Shown one piece after another: positions 10,375 to 25,147 of a stretch of DNA of 64,000 nt. The notes under the pieces are model-generated. The model did not search any database. It was not told where the DNA came from and saw nothing but the letters and a program-made list of their open reading frames with translations. Where the stretch lies: NCBI GenBank assembly GCA_001692895.1, contig KV748212.1, positions 1 through 64,000 on the forward strand, in the 5' to 3' direction. The position numbers and the translations under genes are program-made. This stretch comes from Cenococcum geophilum 1.58 (taxonomy: Eukaryota; Ascomycota; Dothideomycetes; Gloniales; Gloniaceae). Numbering within the stretch: position 1 is the stretch's first letter; each line of letters begins with the position of its first letter.

Positions 10375-13300
10375 TAATCACTACCTAGTTACGGTATTAA
10401 TAATAATAAGTTAGATAATATGCCACTAAAAGCAGCCACTATAACGCTATTAACGGCGGCAACTACTTTAAGGTTAGGTAACGATACTAGTATAGCAGAT
10501 ATTAACTTATAGTAACCTGTAACGGTTGGACAACTATAAAAGATAGTTAACCAGTTAATAGAAAATAATGCAATATTAGAAAATAGGATTAATAGGATAG
10601 GCGCAGTAAAGGTTAAGTTACCATTAATTAAAAGATACTTAAGAGAGAGATTAAAGTTTAAAGGATTCCTTATATAGATGCACTTTAAGGTTGCGTAAGA
10701 AGGAGCAAAGCTAGTAATACCTATGGATTAAATAGTATACGCAGGATTATTCTTAACAGAAAGAGTACTTAAATAGTTTAAGCCTTACCTTATAGAAATT
10801 TAGGTAAACGGAATAATAATAACGAACTAAGAGGTACGGTTTATATTCTTAAGCTAAAATAGATTTGTAGAGCGACTTACACAAATATTTAGAGACTTAG
10901 AGGCAGTAACTACGGCGGAAAAAAACTTTAAGATATTACGCAATAAACCTTAGCAATTAAGTATATAACGCAGTTCCAGACGTTAGCAATATAAGTTAAG
11001 TAAAATAATAGGGCGCTTATGGCACAGTATAAATAGGGACTTAAGGCTAAAGTCTAGGATATAATTATTCTAATAAAAGATGTGGATACCCTAAGGGAAC
11101 TAATAGATTAGGCGATTAAGATTAATAATTAAATCTACTAAAGAGAATAGACTAAAAGAGGTTAGGATAGAGTTCTATAGTTATATAAGGCGTAAAGTAC
11201 GCAATAACCCAAGCTAAGTTAGAAACTATAGTATAGCGCAAAGCTAATAGACCTAAGTGGTACTAAAGAAGCCTATAAGAGATAGAGTAAGAAACCGTGG
11301 AAACTTAAAGGTTAAGGATTTAGTAATTATAGGACTAAGGAGTAGAGGCTAAACTAGGGATCTTAGTAGTAGAAGATGTTTAGGCGAACTCTATAGCAAA
11401 GTTAATGGTTTAGAGATAGAGCTTATATAAATTGCGGGAAATAAGGTTATTTTGCAAGGGATTATAAAGATAGTTAGAGATACTATATAATAAAGGGAAT
11501 AAGACTAACAGTAAAAGATATATACGTATAGAGGGATAATAGTATACTACAAGGAACAAAAGAATGTTTAATTAGGAGTTTTGCGTTTTATTATAATAAC
11601 GCATACTAAATTTATAAAGACGCTAAGTATAGCATAAGCTATTAGCTATAGGAGCTAGCACATATAGAATATAGAGGAACCAATGAACTAGTTCGCAGAT
11701 TGGATATTAAGGACGATAAATTTAACGTAGGCGAAATATTCTATAATAATAAGGTAATAAGAGCGGTTTATTAGGAACGCGTATCCATCGGAGATATTAT
11801 ACTAGAGGTAGAGGATAATTCTACTATAAAATAGGGAACATTAGTAGGGATTAAGACCCTACTAGACACGATATCTATCGCTTTATAAGACGCAAAAGAA
11901 ATAGGACAGTAAACTACTTCGGTACTCAATAAAGGCAAAAGGCTAAAGGCTTAAGATTCTTAAGATAAGATAAGAGATAACTAAGATTCTTAAGATAAAA
12001 TAAGGTAAGCTTAAGGACCTATAACGGACGATAACTGATAGAGCAGAGCAGTAGCTTAGTTTAAAGATATACGAATAAGCTTAGGACGAAGTTTCCTATA
12101 GGTATAAAACTCTTAAGATAAAATAAGTGAGATTTAAGACTCTTAAGATAAGATAAGAATACTAAGTAAGCCTAAATAGACTAAGGCTAGAGTTAAGCTT
12201 AAGTTAGAAGCAAGCTTAGGATTAAAGAATCCAAAGGGTTAAGAATTTGGGGTATAAATTAAGACACCTATAGATAAGAGGTAAGGAGCTTCTTTATAAA
12301 TTAGAGAATTTGTAATATAAATAGCAACTAAACTAGGAGACAGATATATAAACCTAAAAGACTTACTAGTAGAATATAGTGTTCGGACTAAAGATTAAAA
12401 AGTCAATACTAAGATTAAGAAGTAAGACGACTTTAAGGATCTAAGTATAAGGCGTAAACTAAAAGAAACTATAGACGAATTTAGAGCAAGAATTATTATA
12501 TGGCAAGAACAGAAACTAGGTAAGAGATCTAGCATATTAGGACGTATAAAGGACAGAGTACTAGTACGAAGAATTACTAATAGGCTAAAAGCAGGCATAC
12601 TAAGAGCTAAGTGGCTTACTAAACTAGAAAATAAAGAGGATTTAGGGATTTTAACTAGGTTTAAGGAACGATATATAAAAGGCTATTATAATGCAGTAAT
12701 AAGAAGATACTTCCTTACGGATAAGCCGTATATACTCTAGTAGCTGTACTAAAAGTGGTATAGGCAGAGGTATAACAATAAGTGGGAAGATTTCTATATA
12801 TAGTTAGATAAAAAAGTTATCTAAGACTACTTAATTACAGAAAAGGCTATAACTTACATTAAAGGAGCCTTAATTATAACGTTAAAGGATCTAAAGGAGC
12901 GTTTAGAGGACTAGAGAAGTAAGAGATATATTTTAGTACCTACGAATAAAGTTATAACGTTTAGATCAGTACAGTAAAGGTTTAAACTTAAGGATAAAGA
13001 CAAGCTAAGAGTTAACCCAAAGCACTTAGCGCACTATACATTATTATAGATTGCGTGTATAGACGATATATATAAGATACACAAAAATCCAAAAGAAAAG
13101 AATTGGAAATACCCTATAAGGATATACTAAATAACGGACGAGTAATAGTATAGGAATGCCAAATATATATATAGATAGCATCCAGCAGAAGTCTAAGAGG
13201 AAGGAGATTTAATACTTTAACTAGGAAGATTCCTTATAGAAGAATGCTTAGACGGATAATAGTAGTAGGAATACCTAAAGAACACGTGTTTATAGTATAT

Positions 13301-15718
13301 TAAAGATAAAAAGCGAACTAGGTATTAGCTAAAGAGTAAGCTAAGTATAACAGGATTAAGCAGCTAATAGTTAGGAAAAGTAGAGGCCTATAGGACCAAA
13401 GGGAGCTAGTAGTAGAGCCTTAGACCCTTAAAGGAATTTAAGGATAATATCTAAATTTATAAGTTAAATAGCAAGATTAACAGTTTAAAGCGCTAATAGA
13501 TAGTGGAGCAATAAGGAACTATATCTTACTAGTAGCAGTTAAGAGAATGGGATTACCATATAGGTAAAAGGAGTACCCTTACCTATTAGTAATAATTTTA
13601 GGAGATTTAATAGCCTATAGAGGAGGTATTATTAATCTTAAAACAGGACCTATTTAGTTAACCATTAAAGGGAGACAAATTAAGATGTCTTTTAATATCC
13701 TACTATTAGGATGGGATAAGGCAGTATTAGGAATGCCTTAGTTATAGAAATATAATCTAAGGATTAATTAGATTATAGGTTAGGTTAATATTAAAGATAC
13801 TTAACGCTATAAGATGCAATAATAAGCTAAGTTGGTATAGTACTAAGTTAGAGCAATATATAAAGAGACTAAGTAAGGCTTAAGTTATATACTAAAAAGA
13901 TACTATAAGTATGGTAAGAAACTATAGTTACTAGAAAGTAAGAAGCTGTTAGAGTATATAGTATAGGATTATAAAATAGAATTAGAACTAGAAATAAGTC
14001 TAAGGTTTTTTCCAATCTATAAGCTTACCAAAGAAGAAGGTAGAGCATTAAAAGAGTTTATCTAAGAAAATTTATAAAAGGGATATATTAGACTATTATA
14101 GTTATTAGTGGGTTATTCAGTACTATTTATACTAAAGAAGAATAGTAAACTAAGGCTGTGTATTAACTATAGATAGTTAAATAGCATTACTAAAAAGGAT
14201 AGGTATCCTTTACCCTTAATTAGCGAAATCTAAGATAGAATAGGTAATATATAAATCTTTATAAAGATAGATCTAAGATAGGCGTACCATTAGATTAGGA
14301 TTAAGGAAGGCAATAAATAAAAGGCAGCCTTTAGGTTAAAGGAAGGACTATATAGACTATTAGTTATACAATTTAGGCTTATAAACGCACTAGTAATATT
14401 CTAGAAGCATATTAACAATATATTAGGAGAACACTTAGATAAATTTATTATAGTATACCTTAATAATATTATTATCTACTTAATAACTAAGGAAAAACAC
14501 AAAGAATATATTAAATAGGTCTTAAAGAGACTATAAGAAAAACAGATGCTAGTAGTAATTAAGAAATACGAGTTCTTTATTAGGAAGACCGATTTTATTA
14601 GATTTATTATTAAACTAGGCTAACTTAGTATAGATCTAAAGAAGATTAAGGCTATAGTAAATTAGTAAGAACTAGAGAACGTTATATAGTTAAGATTATT
14701 TCTAGGGTTTTGCAATTACTGCAGAAGGTTTATAGCGCAATAGTTAAAAGATATTAAACTATTTACGCGATTAATAAAGAAAAAAGAACTATAGGTATAA
14801 GGAAAGGAATAGCGGGAACTCTTTAAAAAAGTTAAAGAGTTATTTACCTAGGAGCTAGTTCTTAAGATCTATTAACTAGGACTAAAAACGGTTATAGAAA
14901 TGGATGTATTAGATTATATACTAGGGGCATACTTTATATAGAGATATTAAGATAAATAGCACCTAGTGGCATACTATAGTTGGAAGATAACACTACTAAA
15001 GTTAAACTATAATATCTATAATAAGGAGTTATTAGGTATAGTTATAGTATTAAAGAAATAAAGAGTATTCTTATAAGGCATAGAAAAACTATTTATAGTT
15101 AAGACGGATTATAAAAACCTAATAGGATTCCTAATAATAAAGGAACTTAATTAAAGATAGGTTAGATGGGTAGAGATGCTTATAGAATACTATTTTAAGA
15201 TTTAGTATATTAAGGGTACAGATAATATATAGGTAGACGCTCTAAGCTATAAAGCTAAACTATAAAACAATAAGAAGCCATTAGGGGCTTTACTGTGGAA
15301 AGATATAGACGGATTAATTAGGTATAATTATCCGAAAATTATAGCAACTTAAGAAAGCGAGGAACTAGAAAAGGTTTATAAGACACTAAAAAGCTTTTAG
15401 GTATAAAGAATTCTAAAGGTATAGCTAGAAGATCTATAGTCGGATATATATAAAAATTAAGAAGTAAAGTATATCCTAAGAAGTATAGTAGAGTAATTTA
15501 TAGAAGAATTCTATAGGGGATTAACTTAAGGATATAATAGAGCCATAGGCCTAGTATTAAGACTTTAAGAGGAGTATATTATTAATGGAATCTAAAGGAT
15601 AGCTAGGAAGGTTATAAAAGAGTATCTAAATTACTAAAGAAATAAACTAATAAGGTATAAGCTATATAGAGGGCTACAACCTATTAAAACACTAGAGAGA
15701 CTATAGGAGGTTATATTA

Positions 15719-16092
15719 TCCCTTGCACCGATGGCGTCCTATAAAATGTGGCCCGTGCACGCTGTCAAGAACAACAAAACTTTCTTGCGCACGCTGTGGA
15801 CAAAAAAGTTGGCGAGATGCCTGCACCCACCTCTCCCTACCTAAATTTGTATGCGCACGCATAAATGCACTTATGCGGCTTATAGTAATTAATTTAGTCG
15901 TTATTTTAAGGAGTATATAGGCGAGATATAGTGGTAATGGGTGCATTCATGCGTGCGCATACAAATTTGGGGTGGGTGCGGGCATCTCGCGTGTTTTCGC
16001 AGTCCTGGTGATGCGGCAGAACGACTTACCGCCCATATATAATTGGTGCGCACGGGCCACGTTTTATAGGACGTTATTATCGGTGCAAGGGA
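15719..16092. mobile_element. TA-flanked foldback MITE with normal base composition
   Basis: A 374-bp element with inverted ends TCCCTTGCACCGAT and ATCGGTGCAAGGGA, flanked by TA (15717-15718 and 16093-16094), fits a Tc1/mariner-class MITE. The inverted similarity continues inward through the TCCTATAAAA, GGCCCGTGC, GAGATGCC and TTGTATGCGCACGC blocks, so most of the element can fold back. It is rich in CpA and TpG and in CG, in sharp contrast to the TpA-rich Gypsy integrase it interrupts. It either inserted after that element was mutated or is too short to be a RIP target. The short ORFs in it on both strands are by-products of the palindrome. Confidence 0.85.
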
Positions 16093-17785
16093 TAGGACTT
16101 TATTATTAAGTTGCTAAAATTAAGAGATCCTATTACTGGATAAGATTATAATGCGATCTTANTAATANTAGATAAGCTTATAAAGTGGGGATACTTTATA
16201 GCCTATATAAAAGAAATCTTAGCGGAAGATATCGCTAGAATCTATATTAAAGAAGTGTTTATAAGATATAGAGCATTAAGTAAGATTATATTAGATAGAG
16301 ATCTAAGATTTATAGCAATATTCTAAAAAGTATTCTTAGCGGAGTAAGGAGTTTAAGCAGTAACTTCTACTATATATTATCCGCAGACAGATAGTTAAAT
16401 AGAAAGATTAAATTAGACGCTAGAGCAGTATCTAAGGCATTATATTAATTATGTATAGAATAATTAGGTATTACTATTACTAGTTATATAGTTTATATAT
16501 AATATAACACCTTAAAAAGGAATAGGTATATTACTATTTAAGGCAAATTATAGATATAAGCTAAGAATATTGTTATTACTAAGATAAGTAAAGAAGACGA
16601 GTAGTATAGCTAAAGAAAGAATAAAGATGTTAATAAATCTTTATATAGACCTTATAGAATTAGTAAAAAAAGTATAAGAGAGAATAAAAAGGTACTATAA
16701 TGCTAAAAGATCTAAGGGACTAGATCTTAAGGAGGGAGATAAAGTATAGCTACTACACAAAATTTTTAAGAGTTGACAACTAAGTAAGAAGTTAGACTAT
16801 ATTAGACTAGGACCTTTCAAATTTATATAAAGGATTTTACCAGTTACAGTTAAGTTAAACCTACTAGCCAAAATAAAGATTTACCCTATATAGTATATTA
16901 TAATACTAAAGCCAGTATATGGAAATATTAAGCTACTAGTTTATAAAGCAGACACGTATAGAGGATAGGAAGAGGATAAATAGCAAGTTTTAAAGATTAT
17001 TAGTTATAAGGATATTAACGATAAAATATAGTATAAGGTTAAGTAGATAGGCTATATTAAGACTACCTAGAAACTACTAGAAAATTTAAAGAATGCTATA
17101 GGAAAGGTATAGGAGTATTAGAAGAGATTAGGTTAGGCAGTATTAATAAAAAAGGATCGCTAAAGAATAAGTTACCTAAGGGGGACCTAAGAAGAGCAGT
17201 TACCGAACTACTCGGATCTATTTCCTTCTCTATTAGAAGAGAATCCGTTCTTTTATCGCTAAATTCCTATAAACCTTATTTTATAAGTTTCTACTCCTTA
17301 GAATATACCTTCTTACGAACCTTCTTAAGACGGATTAACCGAGTGGACGCCGTAAGACGAGACTTAAGGGCCCGTTATTAAGTATCGGCAGCCTCCTGTT
17401 TAGCATTATAAGAATAACGTAATTTAGTAAGAGTAATAGGTTGCGTATATTTAGTATTAGAGATAAAGCGAACATTATAGGACGAACGAATATTTACTTT
17501 AGTGTACTTTAAGTAAGAGGATAATTATTACAAAGATAGATTTACCAATATAATATAAACCAACCCCTCTTTTAAATAGCGAGAATATAAAGATGGTATA
17601 ATCTTACTAAGAGACAATATTGCAGTAATAGTGTAAATACGACGAGCGGTTAAGGAAGAAGAAATTGCTTTAGGTATAATAAGCAATAATATTAACTAAA
17701 TTAATTAAACGGATATTATACCTCTAGTAAATAACTTAGAGATATTAGGGATCTTTAAGGATAAAGATAAAGAGGAGGGAGATAG

Positions 17786-18212
17786 TGTTATAGACGCTTT
17801 AAGTATAATATTATAACTACTTAGGGAAGAGTTGGAAGAAGCTAGTTAGTTAATTTAGGCACGGTCTAAAATAGAGCCGATAAAGCTATATAACGAGGAA
17901 TGGTAACTAAAGTTACGTAGGGTGATTTATATAATTTATAGGATCTATATAATCCGTAATAAAGTAGATAGAGTATACGTATATTATATATAAGAAGGAT
18001 TTTATAGGAGTATAGTTGTGTATTTAAGGACCCTTAGTCCCTACCTAAATAGTTCCTTCCTTATAGTAATTCTTAGAATATAATTAGAGTTAATTTATTG
18101 GGTAACTACTCTACTAGTTATTATTACTTGTTGACGATTATTACTTGTATTTCCTACACACCTAGCCCAATAATAGGACCCACCGTAGTTCTTGCTACAA
18201 GGTTCCGTTACA
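17786..18212 (+). repeat. 3' LTR of Gypsy family A copy 1
   Basis: 427 bp, partner of 9948-10374. It is preceded by a purine-rich AGAGGAGGGAGATAG tract (polypurine tract) and followed by the TTATT duplication. Confidence 0.88.
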
Positions 18213-19019
18213 TTATTAACCTTACCCTTAAAATCTTTTACGCCTTTATATTAAACTAGGAAGCTTTAAAAGCAGGCCGTAGTAACCTTATAATTTTTAA
18301 TATTTTTTATACTCTAATAGAACTTATTAAGGGAGTATCTAGTTAACTAGTAATTTAACTTCTTATAAATATAGCACTTCTTTTAGTAATTACTTCGAAA
18401 TAAACCTCTATAAGGACCTCCATAATTACCTTATAGTTAATATTAATTATACCCTCTTTTATATTCCCTACTACGGCTACTATATATTTAATTAGTCTAG
18501 TTATAATTATATTAGTTAGGAATACTTAGTTGGGTAAGGTTTTTGGTATAAAACTATTAAAATTTTTATATTTATATTATAGTACCTATAGCGGAGCGTA
18601 GCTTAGTATATACTCCTTTAAACGTATCTATAGATTTATATAGCGCTAAGTTATACTTAAAAACGCTATAGCATGCTAAAATAACCTAGTCCCTTAGGCT
18701 GTTCTTATTTTAGTAAGTTTTAATAAGGCCACGTTAAATTTTCTAAAGTTTATTAAAGAGTAGTTAAAGGCACTCTAAATAAGTCTTTATTAANTTAGAA
18801 GTNATAACTCTTTANAATATAGTCTCCNNNNATTTAGATATATAAAGNTANCGATTTTTATTAGTNTTAAAGTAGGCTTTAGTAAGCTAAAGTATTATAT
18901 TAAAGCTATAGTTTCTACTTATAATATAGTCGTAATAAAATATTACCGCCCGTCCCGTTAATATAATAGAGAAAGCGTAGTAGTACTAGTGGCATTAAAT
19001 TTTAACCTTATTATAACAG

Positions 19020-19213
19020 TGTCACGGAACCCGACCGCAGGGGCCTCCATAGGAGAGCCCCGTGCTCTCGCGTAACACCTCGCGTATAGCTTATATCAGC
19101 TACGCGTAGGTATATCACCTCCTTACGCCCTCAACCCTTACGATTAATCGCGCAACGTCTTGTAGACTCCTTAAATACATACGTCTTATAGCCATTACCC
19201 CCGTACCATAACA
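19020..19213 (+). repeat. 5' LTR of Gypsy family B
   Basis: 194 bp, TG...CA, partner of 31467-31660. It is less mutated than its partner and retains more CG and CA dinucleotides. Confidence 0.88.
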
Positions 19214-22200
19214 TTACGTTGCGCCTTTTTACTACCGACGCTTAGCCTACAACCAATTCTACGTCTTTATAATACTATAGGCGCTACCAGAAACAGTGTG
19301 TCTATAAATTACCTCACTTTATACTTCTAAGGAACCCATAATAGTAAGACGATATTTCTTATTAGCTACTATATTAAACCCAAAGAACAATCCAATACCT
19401 ATACTTAACCTACGACGCCAATCAATCCCAGAAGAATTTAATTTATTAGCCCTAGCCTTAACCCCTAAGGAGATAGACACCAATAATATCTTATCTTTTA
19501 TTAACTATATAACTACGGACAAGTAAGTNNAAGGGCTANTACCNATTAAAATTAAAATANNANACGCTAAGACNTTTATAAAAATNGTAGNANNANAACC
19601 TAATAAATACTACCGCCTTCTATAGAACTACTACCTAAAGCTTACACGAGCCAAGATGCGTACTACCTAAAATTATAATATTATCTAAGACCTATAAGCT
19701 TATAAGGCGCTCGCCGACAATATATATTAAGAAACTAAAGACAACCTCTACGTATCCAAACGCGACGTCTAACAGTTAAAGAAGGCTAAGATCGCTCTTA
19801 TTGCTACAGTCACTAAAAGAGAAGGTATAATTAAATACCTATAATCTCAGCTTAATGAGCACATTTGTAATAACGCTAGACACCTCTCTACTGCATATAA
19901 CGCCACCCAAGTCTCTACGCCCCCGGCAACTTTACCTACTTAACGCTTAACGGAGGGTTAGCACTAAAGCAGCAATAATAAAAGCTATAATAATCGGACC
20001 TAAGCTGCTACCGTAGGGTCTAATATACGCTACCCTAATCCCCTAGTCTTTTAGGGAGACCGTAAGGAATACAGCCACTAGAAGATATAAATCCGCGAGA
20101 AACTAACTTAGAGCGCCTACCTTTTTCCTACGGAAGACACTAAGATCGGCTATATTATTAGACGAATAAAGGGTATACTATTTAACAAACTCTTCGCCTA
20201 ATAGGAGACTAACGGCCCCTAGAAGTGGCAGTCCCACTAGGAAGTCCTTAATAATCTTAACCTAATATACCGTAACTACGACCTAGTGGCCACCAGCCGA
20301 GCTAAACTACGTGCCCTAAAGATAAGCCCTACTAAATTATTTAACAAGTTCTATGTCAAATTCTAAAAATATACTGAAGTCCTCACCTAAGACAATGCTA
20401 AAGACCAGGAAGATCTCCTTAAAAAAGTCACTTATCACCTTAGTTACGCAGCCACTAGCTACAACTATAACAATATCTACGATATAGTAGCAGCCCTATA
20501 GAAGATTAAACGACAACTAAATTAAATTACTACTGCTAACCCTCGCCCGAAAACCTCCCTATAGAAGCCCTCTAGGCCTACTAAACCTATATACACTAAG
20601 CCACTAACGCCTACTATTTTAAATCCCACCAGAGCTAATATTAACCTCGCTATACTAACCTTTCCAAAAAAACTCCTAGACGGAGAGCGCGAGCTACTCC
20701 AGAAACTAAGACGCTGCTATAGATGCCGTTAAGAAGGCTATTATTGCGAAAACCTAAACTACCTAATAGCTAGGTTTAGTAACCGCCACCCAATACCCAA
20801 CCTAATACCTTAAACACTAAATATATTACTACGCGCCACTACTATATAAGACGAAAACGTAGTAATAGTAATAGGGTCGGATACGGAAACAGAAAACGCC
20901 AAGTCCTAGCCCTAAGTTGCGGGTTGGGACGCCCTAATAATAAAGGGATCTATATATTGGCTTACTTAATAAATAACACAGTAAAGATAAACGGACGGAA
21001 ATAGATAGTTTTACCTATAATAGGAACTACTGCCAAAAAATAATATAAAAGTTGTTCTATAATTGATTGCGAAGCTATTAATAAATTTATAGATACCTAA
21101 TTTATACGCACCTATAACCTACCTACCTTGCCCCTTACTAAAGCCCGCGCCCTATAACTTACTAACGGTAGTTATACCGCATAGAAGATTACCTATATAG
21201 CATAACTCTACCTAGATATAAATGGGCACCAGAAAGAGCTCTAGGCCTATATTATACCACTTACTAACTACCCTATTATCCTTAGAATAAGCTAGCTTAA
21301 ATAATACAACCCCACTATTAACTAGAAAAAGAGAGAAGTAACCTTTAACTCTAAATACTGCAGAGAGACTTGCCTTGGGCATAGCCTAGCCGCCTCTATT
21401 TACTCCCTAGGATATTAACCTAAGAAACCCCTTATTACCCCACCTATAACTAACTACCACTATATAAGTGCCGCGGCCTTCTACCATATAGCACATAGGA
21501 AAGGCTAGACTGTTACTACAGCCTCTTAATTATAACTATATAAGCTCGACAAAGAATAGGACTATATCCTCTATAGTAACAGGATAAACATAGTCGACCT
21601 TTTAGAAGACAACGCCCCGGCCAAACTCTACAGACTTTTACCTTTAGACTTTAAGAAGTTTATAAAGCTTAAAAAAGGACTTACCAATAAGGAACTCCGT
21701 AAGCTCCTCCCTAAGAGGTACTATAACTTTATTAACATATGCTTATAAAAGAGCGTAAATATACTCCCCCTATATCGACCTAACGACTATACCATTAACA
21801 TTAAATAAGGAAAAATACCACTATATAAGAGACCCTACCCAATATTAAAAAACGAACTTTTAGTTGTAAAAAAGTATATTAACAAGCACCTTAATAAAGG
21901 GTTCATTCGTCCCAGTATATTACTAGCAGCCGCCCTTATCCTTCTTACTAAGAAGCTAAAAGGAGGTATCTAATTCTATATTAACTATAGAGGACTTAAC
22001 GCTATTACAATTAAGAACCGATACCTAATACCGCTTATATATAAGACCCTTAAGCGGCTTAGTCAAGCTAAAATCTATACTAAGCTTAATATTATCGCCG
22101 CCTTTAACTATCTCCGAATATAAGAAGGTAACAAATAAAAAACCGCATTTGCATCGCGCTTCGGCTAATTTAAATACACCGTCCTGCCCTTTGGCGTATG

Positions 22201-24916
22201 CAACGGCCCAGGCACCTTTTAAAGCTACATCAATAACGCCCTACGGGACTACCTCAACGACTTTTACTCTGCGTATATAAACAATATACTTATTTACAGC
22301 AATAACCCTTTTAAGCATACCAAGCATATTTAAAAGGTCCTATAGCGCCTTAGGGACGTAGGACTTTATATTAATTTAAAGAAGTGCGAATTCTTAGTTA
22401 TAGAAGTAAAATACCTTAAACTAATTATTACTACTAAGGGCGTCCGTATAGACCCCAAGAAGGTACGTATAATTACTAAATGGCAAGCCCCTAACTACAT
22501 TAAGGACGTATAAGCCTTCCTCAGTTTTGCTAACTTCTATCGGAAATTTATATATAACTTCTTAGGCGTAGTAGCACTACTTATAGTAATAATGCAAACA
22601 AAGGGCCTTTTTATAAAAGGAAGAAAAACGCATTTACGCTTTACCTAGATACCTAAATATAAGAAGGCATTCCAAGACCTTAAAAATGCCTTTACTAAAG
22701 CACCTATTCTAGCTCACTTTACACCAGAATAATAACTCTATCTTAAAACCAACTCCTTAGACCACGTTAACGTAGGCGTCCTCTTCTAAATGGGCGATAA
22801 CGGCCTCCTCTACCTAGTCGCATTCTACTCGGCTAAGCTTACGCTATAAGAGTGTAACTATAAGATCTATAATAAAGAACTCCTTGTAATTATATAAGCA
22901 TTTAAAGAGTTTTAATTAGAACTCTCTTTAGCAGAACCTAATTAGCTAACTAAAGTCCTTACAGACCATTATAACCTTAAGTATTTTATAACTATAAAGT
23001 AGCTAAACCAACGCTAAGTACGTTAGAACAAGTTCCTCTCCGGTTTTAACTTTAAAATTATATATAGGCTAGGAGTATAAGACACTAAGCCTAATAGCCT
23101 AATACGCTACTCGCAAGACCTTCCTTAGTTAGAAAATAACCCCTATAATTAGTTCCAACAACAGACAATCCTAAAAGCACGGAATTTAGCCCTAGGTATG
23201 CTACCTATAACAGAGCTAACTATACCCTAGCTTTATACCACAGAACTAAAATTACCCCCTAAAATTAATGAGCTTATTACCGCAGTATATAACACCTCTA
23301 TTAACCCACTACTATATTAACTTATCTCCGCAAAGACCGCTAGCACCTATATACTGCCTATTAACCTCTAAAGCTTAGGCCAGATTAATATAGCAGCCTT
23401 AAAAGTAAAAGAGAACAGGCTCTATTACAGAGGCCGCCTATTTATCCCTAACTTAAAAAACCTACAACGGTAACTAATCTAAATGGCCTATGACCTCCGG
23501 TTAAGCGGCTACCTAGGTAAAAAAGGAACCTATAAGCTTCTTAGCCGATACTACTTCTGGCCTAAGATAATAGACTTAGTTAAATGCTTTATAGGTGCCT
23601 GCTACAGTTATAAGCGCGCTAAGGCCTTTAATATAAAGTACTAAGGACTACTACACCCCCTACTAGTACCCATATAATAATAGACAGATATTGCTATAGA
23701 CTTTATTATTAACCTACTACCCTATAAATAACACGGTCGTACCTATAAAAATATCCTTATAATAATATGCCGACTTATAAAAGAGCGCCACTACGTCCTA
23801 ACCGAAGGCGTAGCCGTTAGCAACGTCGCTAACGCCTTCCTTCGCGAAGTTTACTAATTATATAGGATACCTAACTCGATTATATCCGACTAAGGCATAT
23901 AGTTTAACTCTAATATATAGAGACAAATCTACTAACGCCTTGGCATCTCCGTTAAGATATTTATATCCTTTTACTATAAAACTGCTAGGTAACCGGAAAA
24001 CGCTAATACTGGCATAAAAGCGTACCTATAATAGGTAGTCGCCTATAGTTAAAATAACTGGGTGGATTACCTTCTACTAGGTGAATTCGTAGTAAATAAT
24101 TATATCTTAACCACTACAGGACTTACCCCGTTCTTCGCGAATAAGGGTTTTTACCCCTAATCCGGTATAGAGCTACTAGAACCTATTAATAAGGAACTGC
24201 TATATAGAAAACGCCTTAAGATACTACTTACTGATAAGTATATAGACCGTATAAAAAATCTACTTAACTACTATAAGGGAGAGATGGCCTGGGCTTAAGC
24301 AAAGTAGGCCTACTTTGCCGACTGTTATAAAACGCCACCACCGGAGATGCATGTTGGCGACTAGGTATAGCTAGATATATATAATATCTCTACGCAGAGG
24401 CCTATAAAGTCACTTAATTATAAGAATCTTAGCCCCTATTAAATTAAATAAGTTATTAATAGAGGAGCCGTATATAAGCTAGAGCTCCCGCCTACCCTAG
24501 CCACCCGCGAGATATGGCCTATATTTTACCTATAGCTACTACACCTTCACTAGCCTAACCCCTTACCGGGATAGATACAGCCTAAACCCCTACTAGTACT
24601 AATCTAAGACGAGAACAAAGACGAGAACTATAAGGAGTAGACTATTAAACGAATTATTAACTCTAAATACCATAGCAAAGGCAGAGGACGGCGGCTCTAC
24701 TACAGAGCTATCTATATAGGATTCGACATAGATTAGCCAGAATGGCAATTATAGGAAGACTTTAAAAATACAAAGGACCTAATTAGCGATTTTTACTACG
24801 TAAACCTATAGAAACTAGGCCTAAGCAAAGATTTCGTACCTAATCCCCTATAGGAACCGTCACAGCTAAATTATTATACATTACCGTTACATAACTACTC
24901 CAATAAGATATCTAGG

Positions 24917-24939
24917 AACTTTAACCGCCGGTTAAAGTT
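24917..24939. repeat. 23-bp perfect palindrome in Gypsy B 3' region
   Basis: An 11-1-11 inverted repeat, AACTTTAACCG-C-CGGTTAAAGTT. The surrounding block (24911-24953) recurs inverted at 25568-25609 inside Gypsy family C, where it lies in the same sense relative to that element and also close to its 3' LTR. Confidence 0.7.
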
Positions 24940-24980
24940 ATCTAATTAGTTAGATTTTAGACACTAAGGAGAATCCAACT

Positions 24981-25047
24981 AATTAGGATTTTCTATCCCC
25001 GGGATGGAAAATCGCTATTAGCTCGCTTACTATTAGTGCCTTAGCGA
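24981..25047 (+). other. Hairpin block shared with 3817-3885
   Basis: 67 bp between the end of Gypsy B pol and the nested insertion. It contains a 27-bp hairpin at 24987-25013 (GATTTTC...GGAAAATC) followed by CTCGCTTACTATTAGTGCC. The reverse complement occurs at 3817-3885 in the Copia fossil. Confidence 0.55.
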
Positions 25048-25147
25048 CCCCCCCCGCATCTCACTAAGTCTCTAATAGTCTTCCTCCCCTCTATAGCTTA
25101 GTACCTTCGCATAGTAAGTAACCCATAAACTTTAAGTTAAAAGCATC

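Larger units (their letters stand above)
9948..18212 (+). mobile_element. Ty3/Gypsy LTR element, family A copy 1, fossil
   Basis: An 8.27-kb element with 427-bp LTRs (9948-10374 and 17786-18212) beginning TGTTA and ending near CCGTTACA, flanked by the 5-bp duplication TTATT (9943-9947 and 18213-18217). On the plus strand a gag with a CCHC-like knuckle (about 10.42-11.5 kb) is followed by a long linker (11.6-13.3 kb) and then protease (about 13.5-13.75 kb). Reverse transcriptase and RNase H (about 14.0-15.25 kb) and an integrase with a chromo-like C-terminal piece (about 15.3-17.1 kb) follow, which is the Gypsy order. The integrase is split by a MITE at 15719-16092. It is full length in structure and dead, with many breaks. 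A second copy of the family lies inverted at 36677-44648. Confidence 0.88.

Noticed and set aside
15716-15946. Two overlapping ORFs on opposite strands in normal-composition DNA.
   Set aside because: They sit inside a palindromic 374-bp MITE; inverted repeats generate mirror ORFs and no family is recognised.
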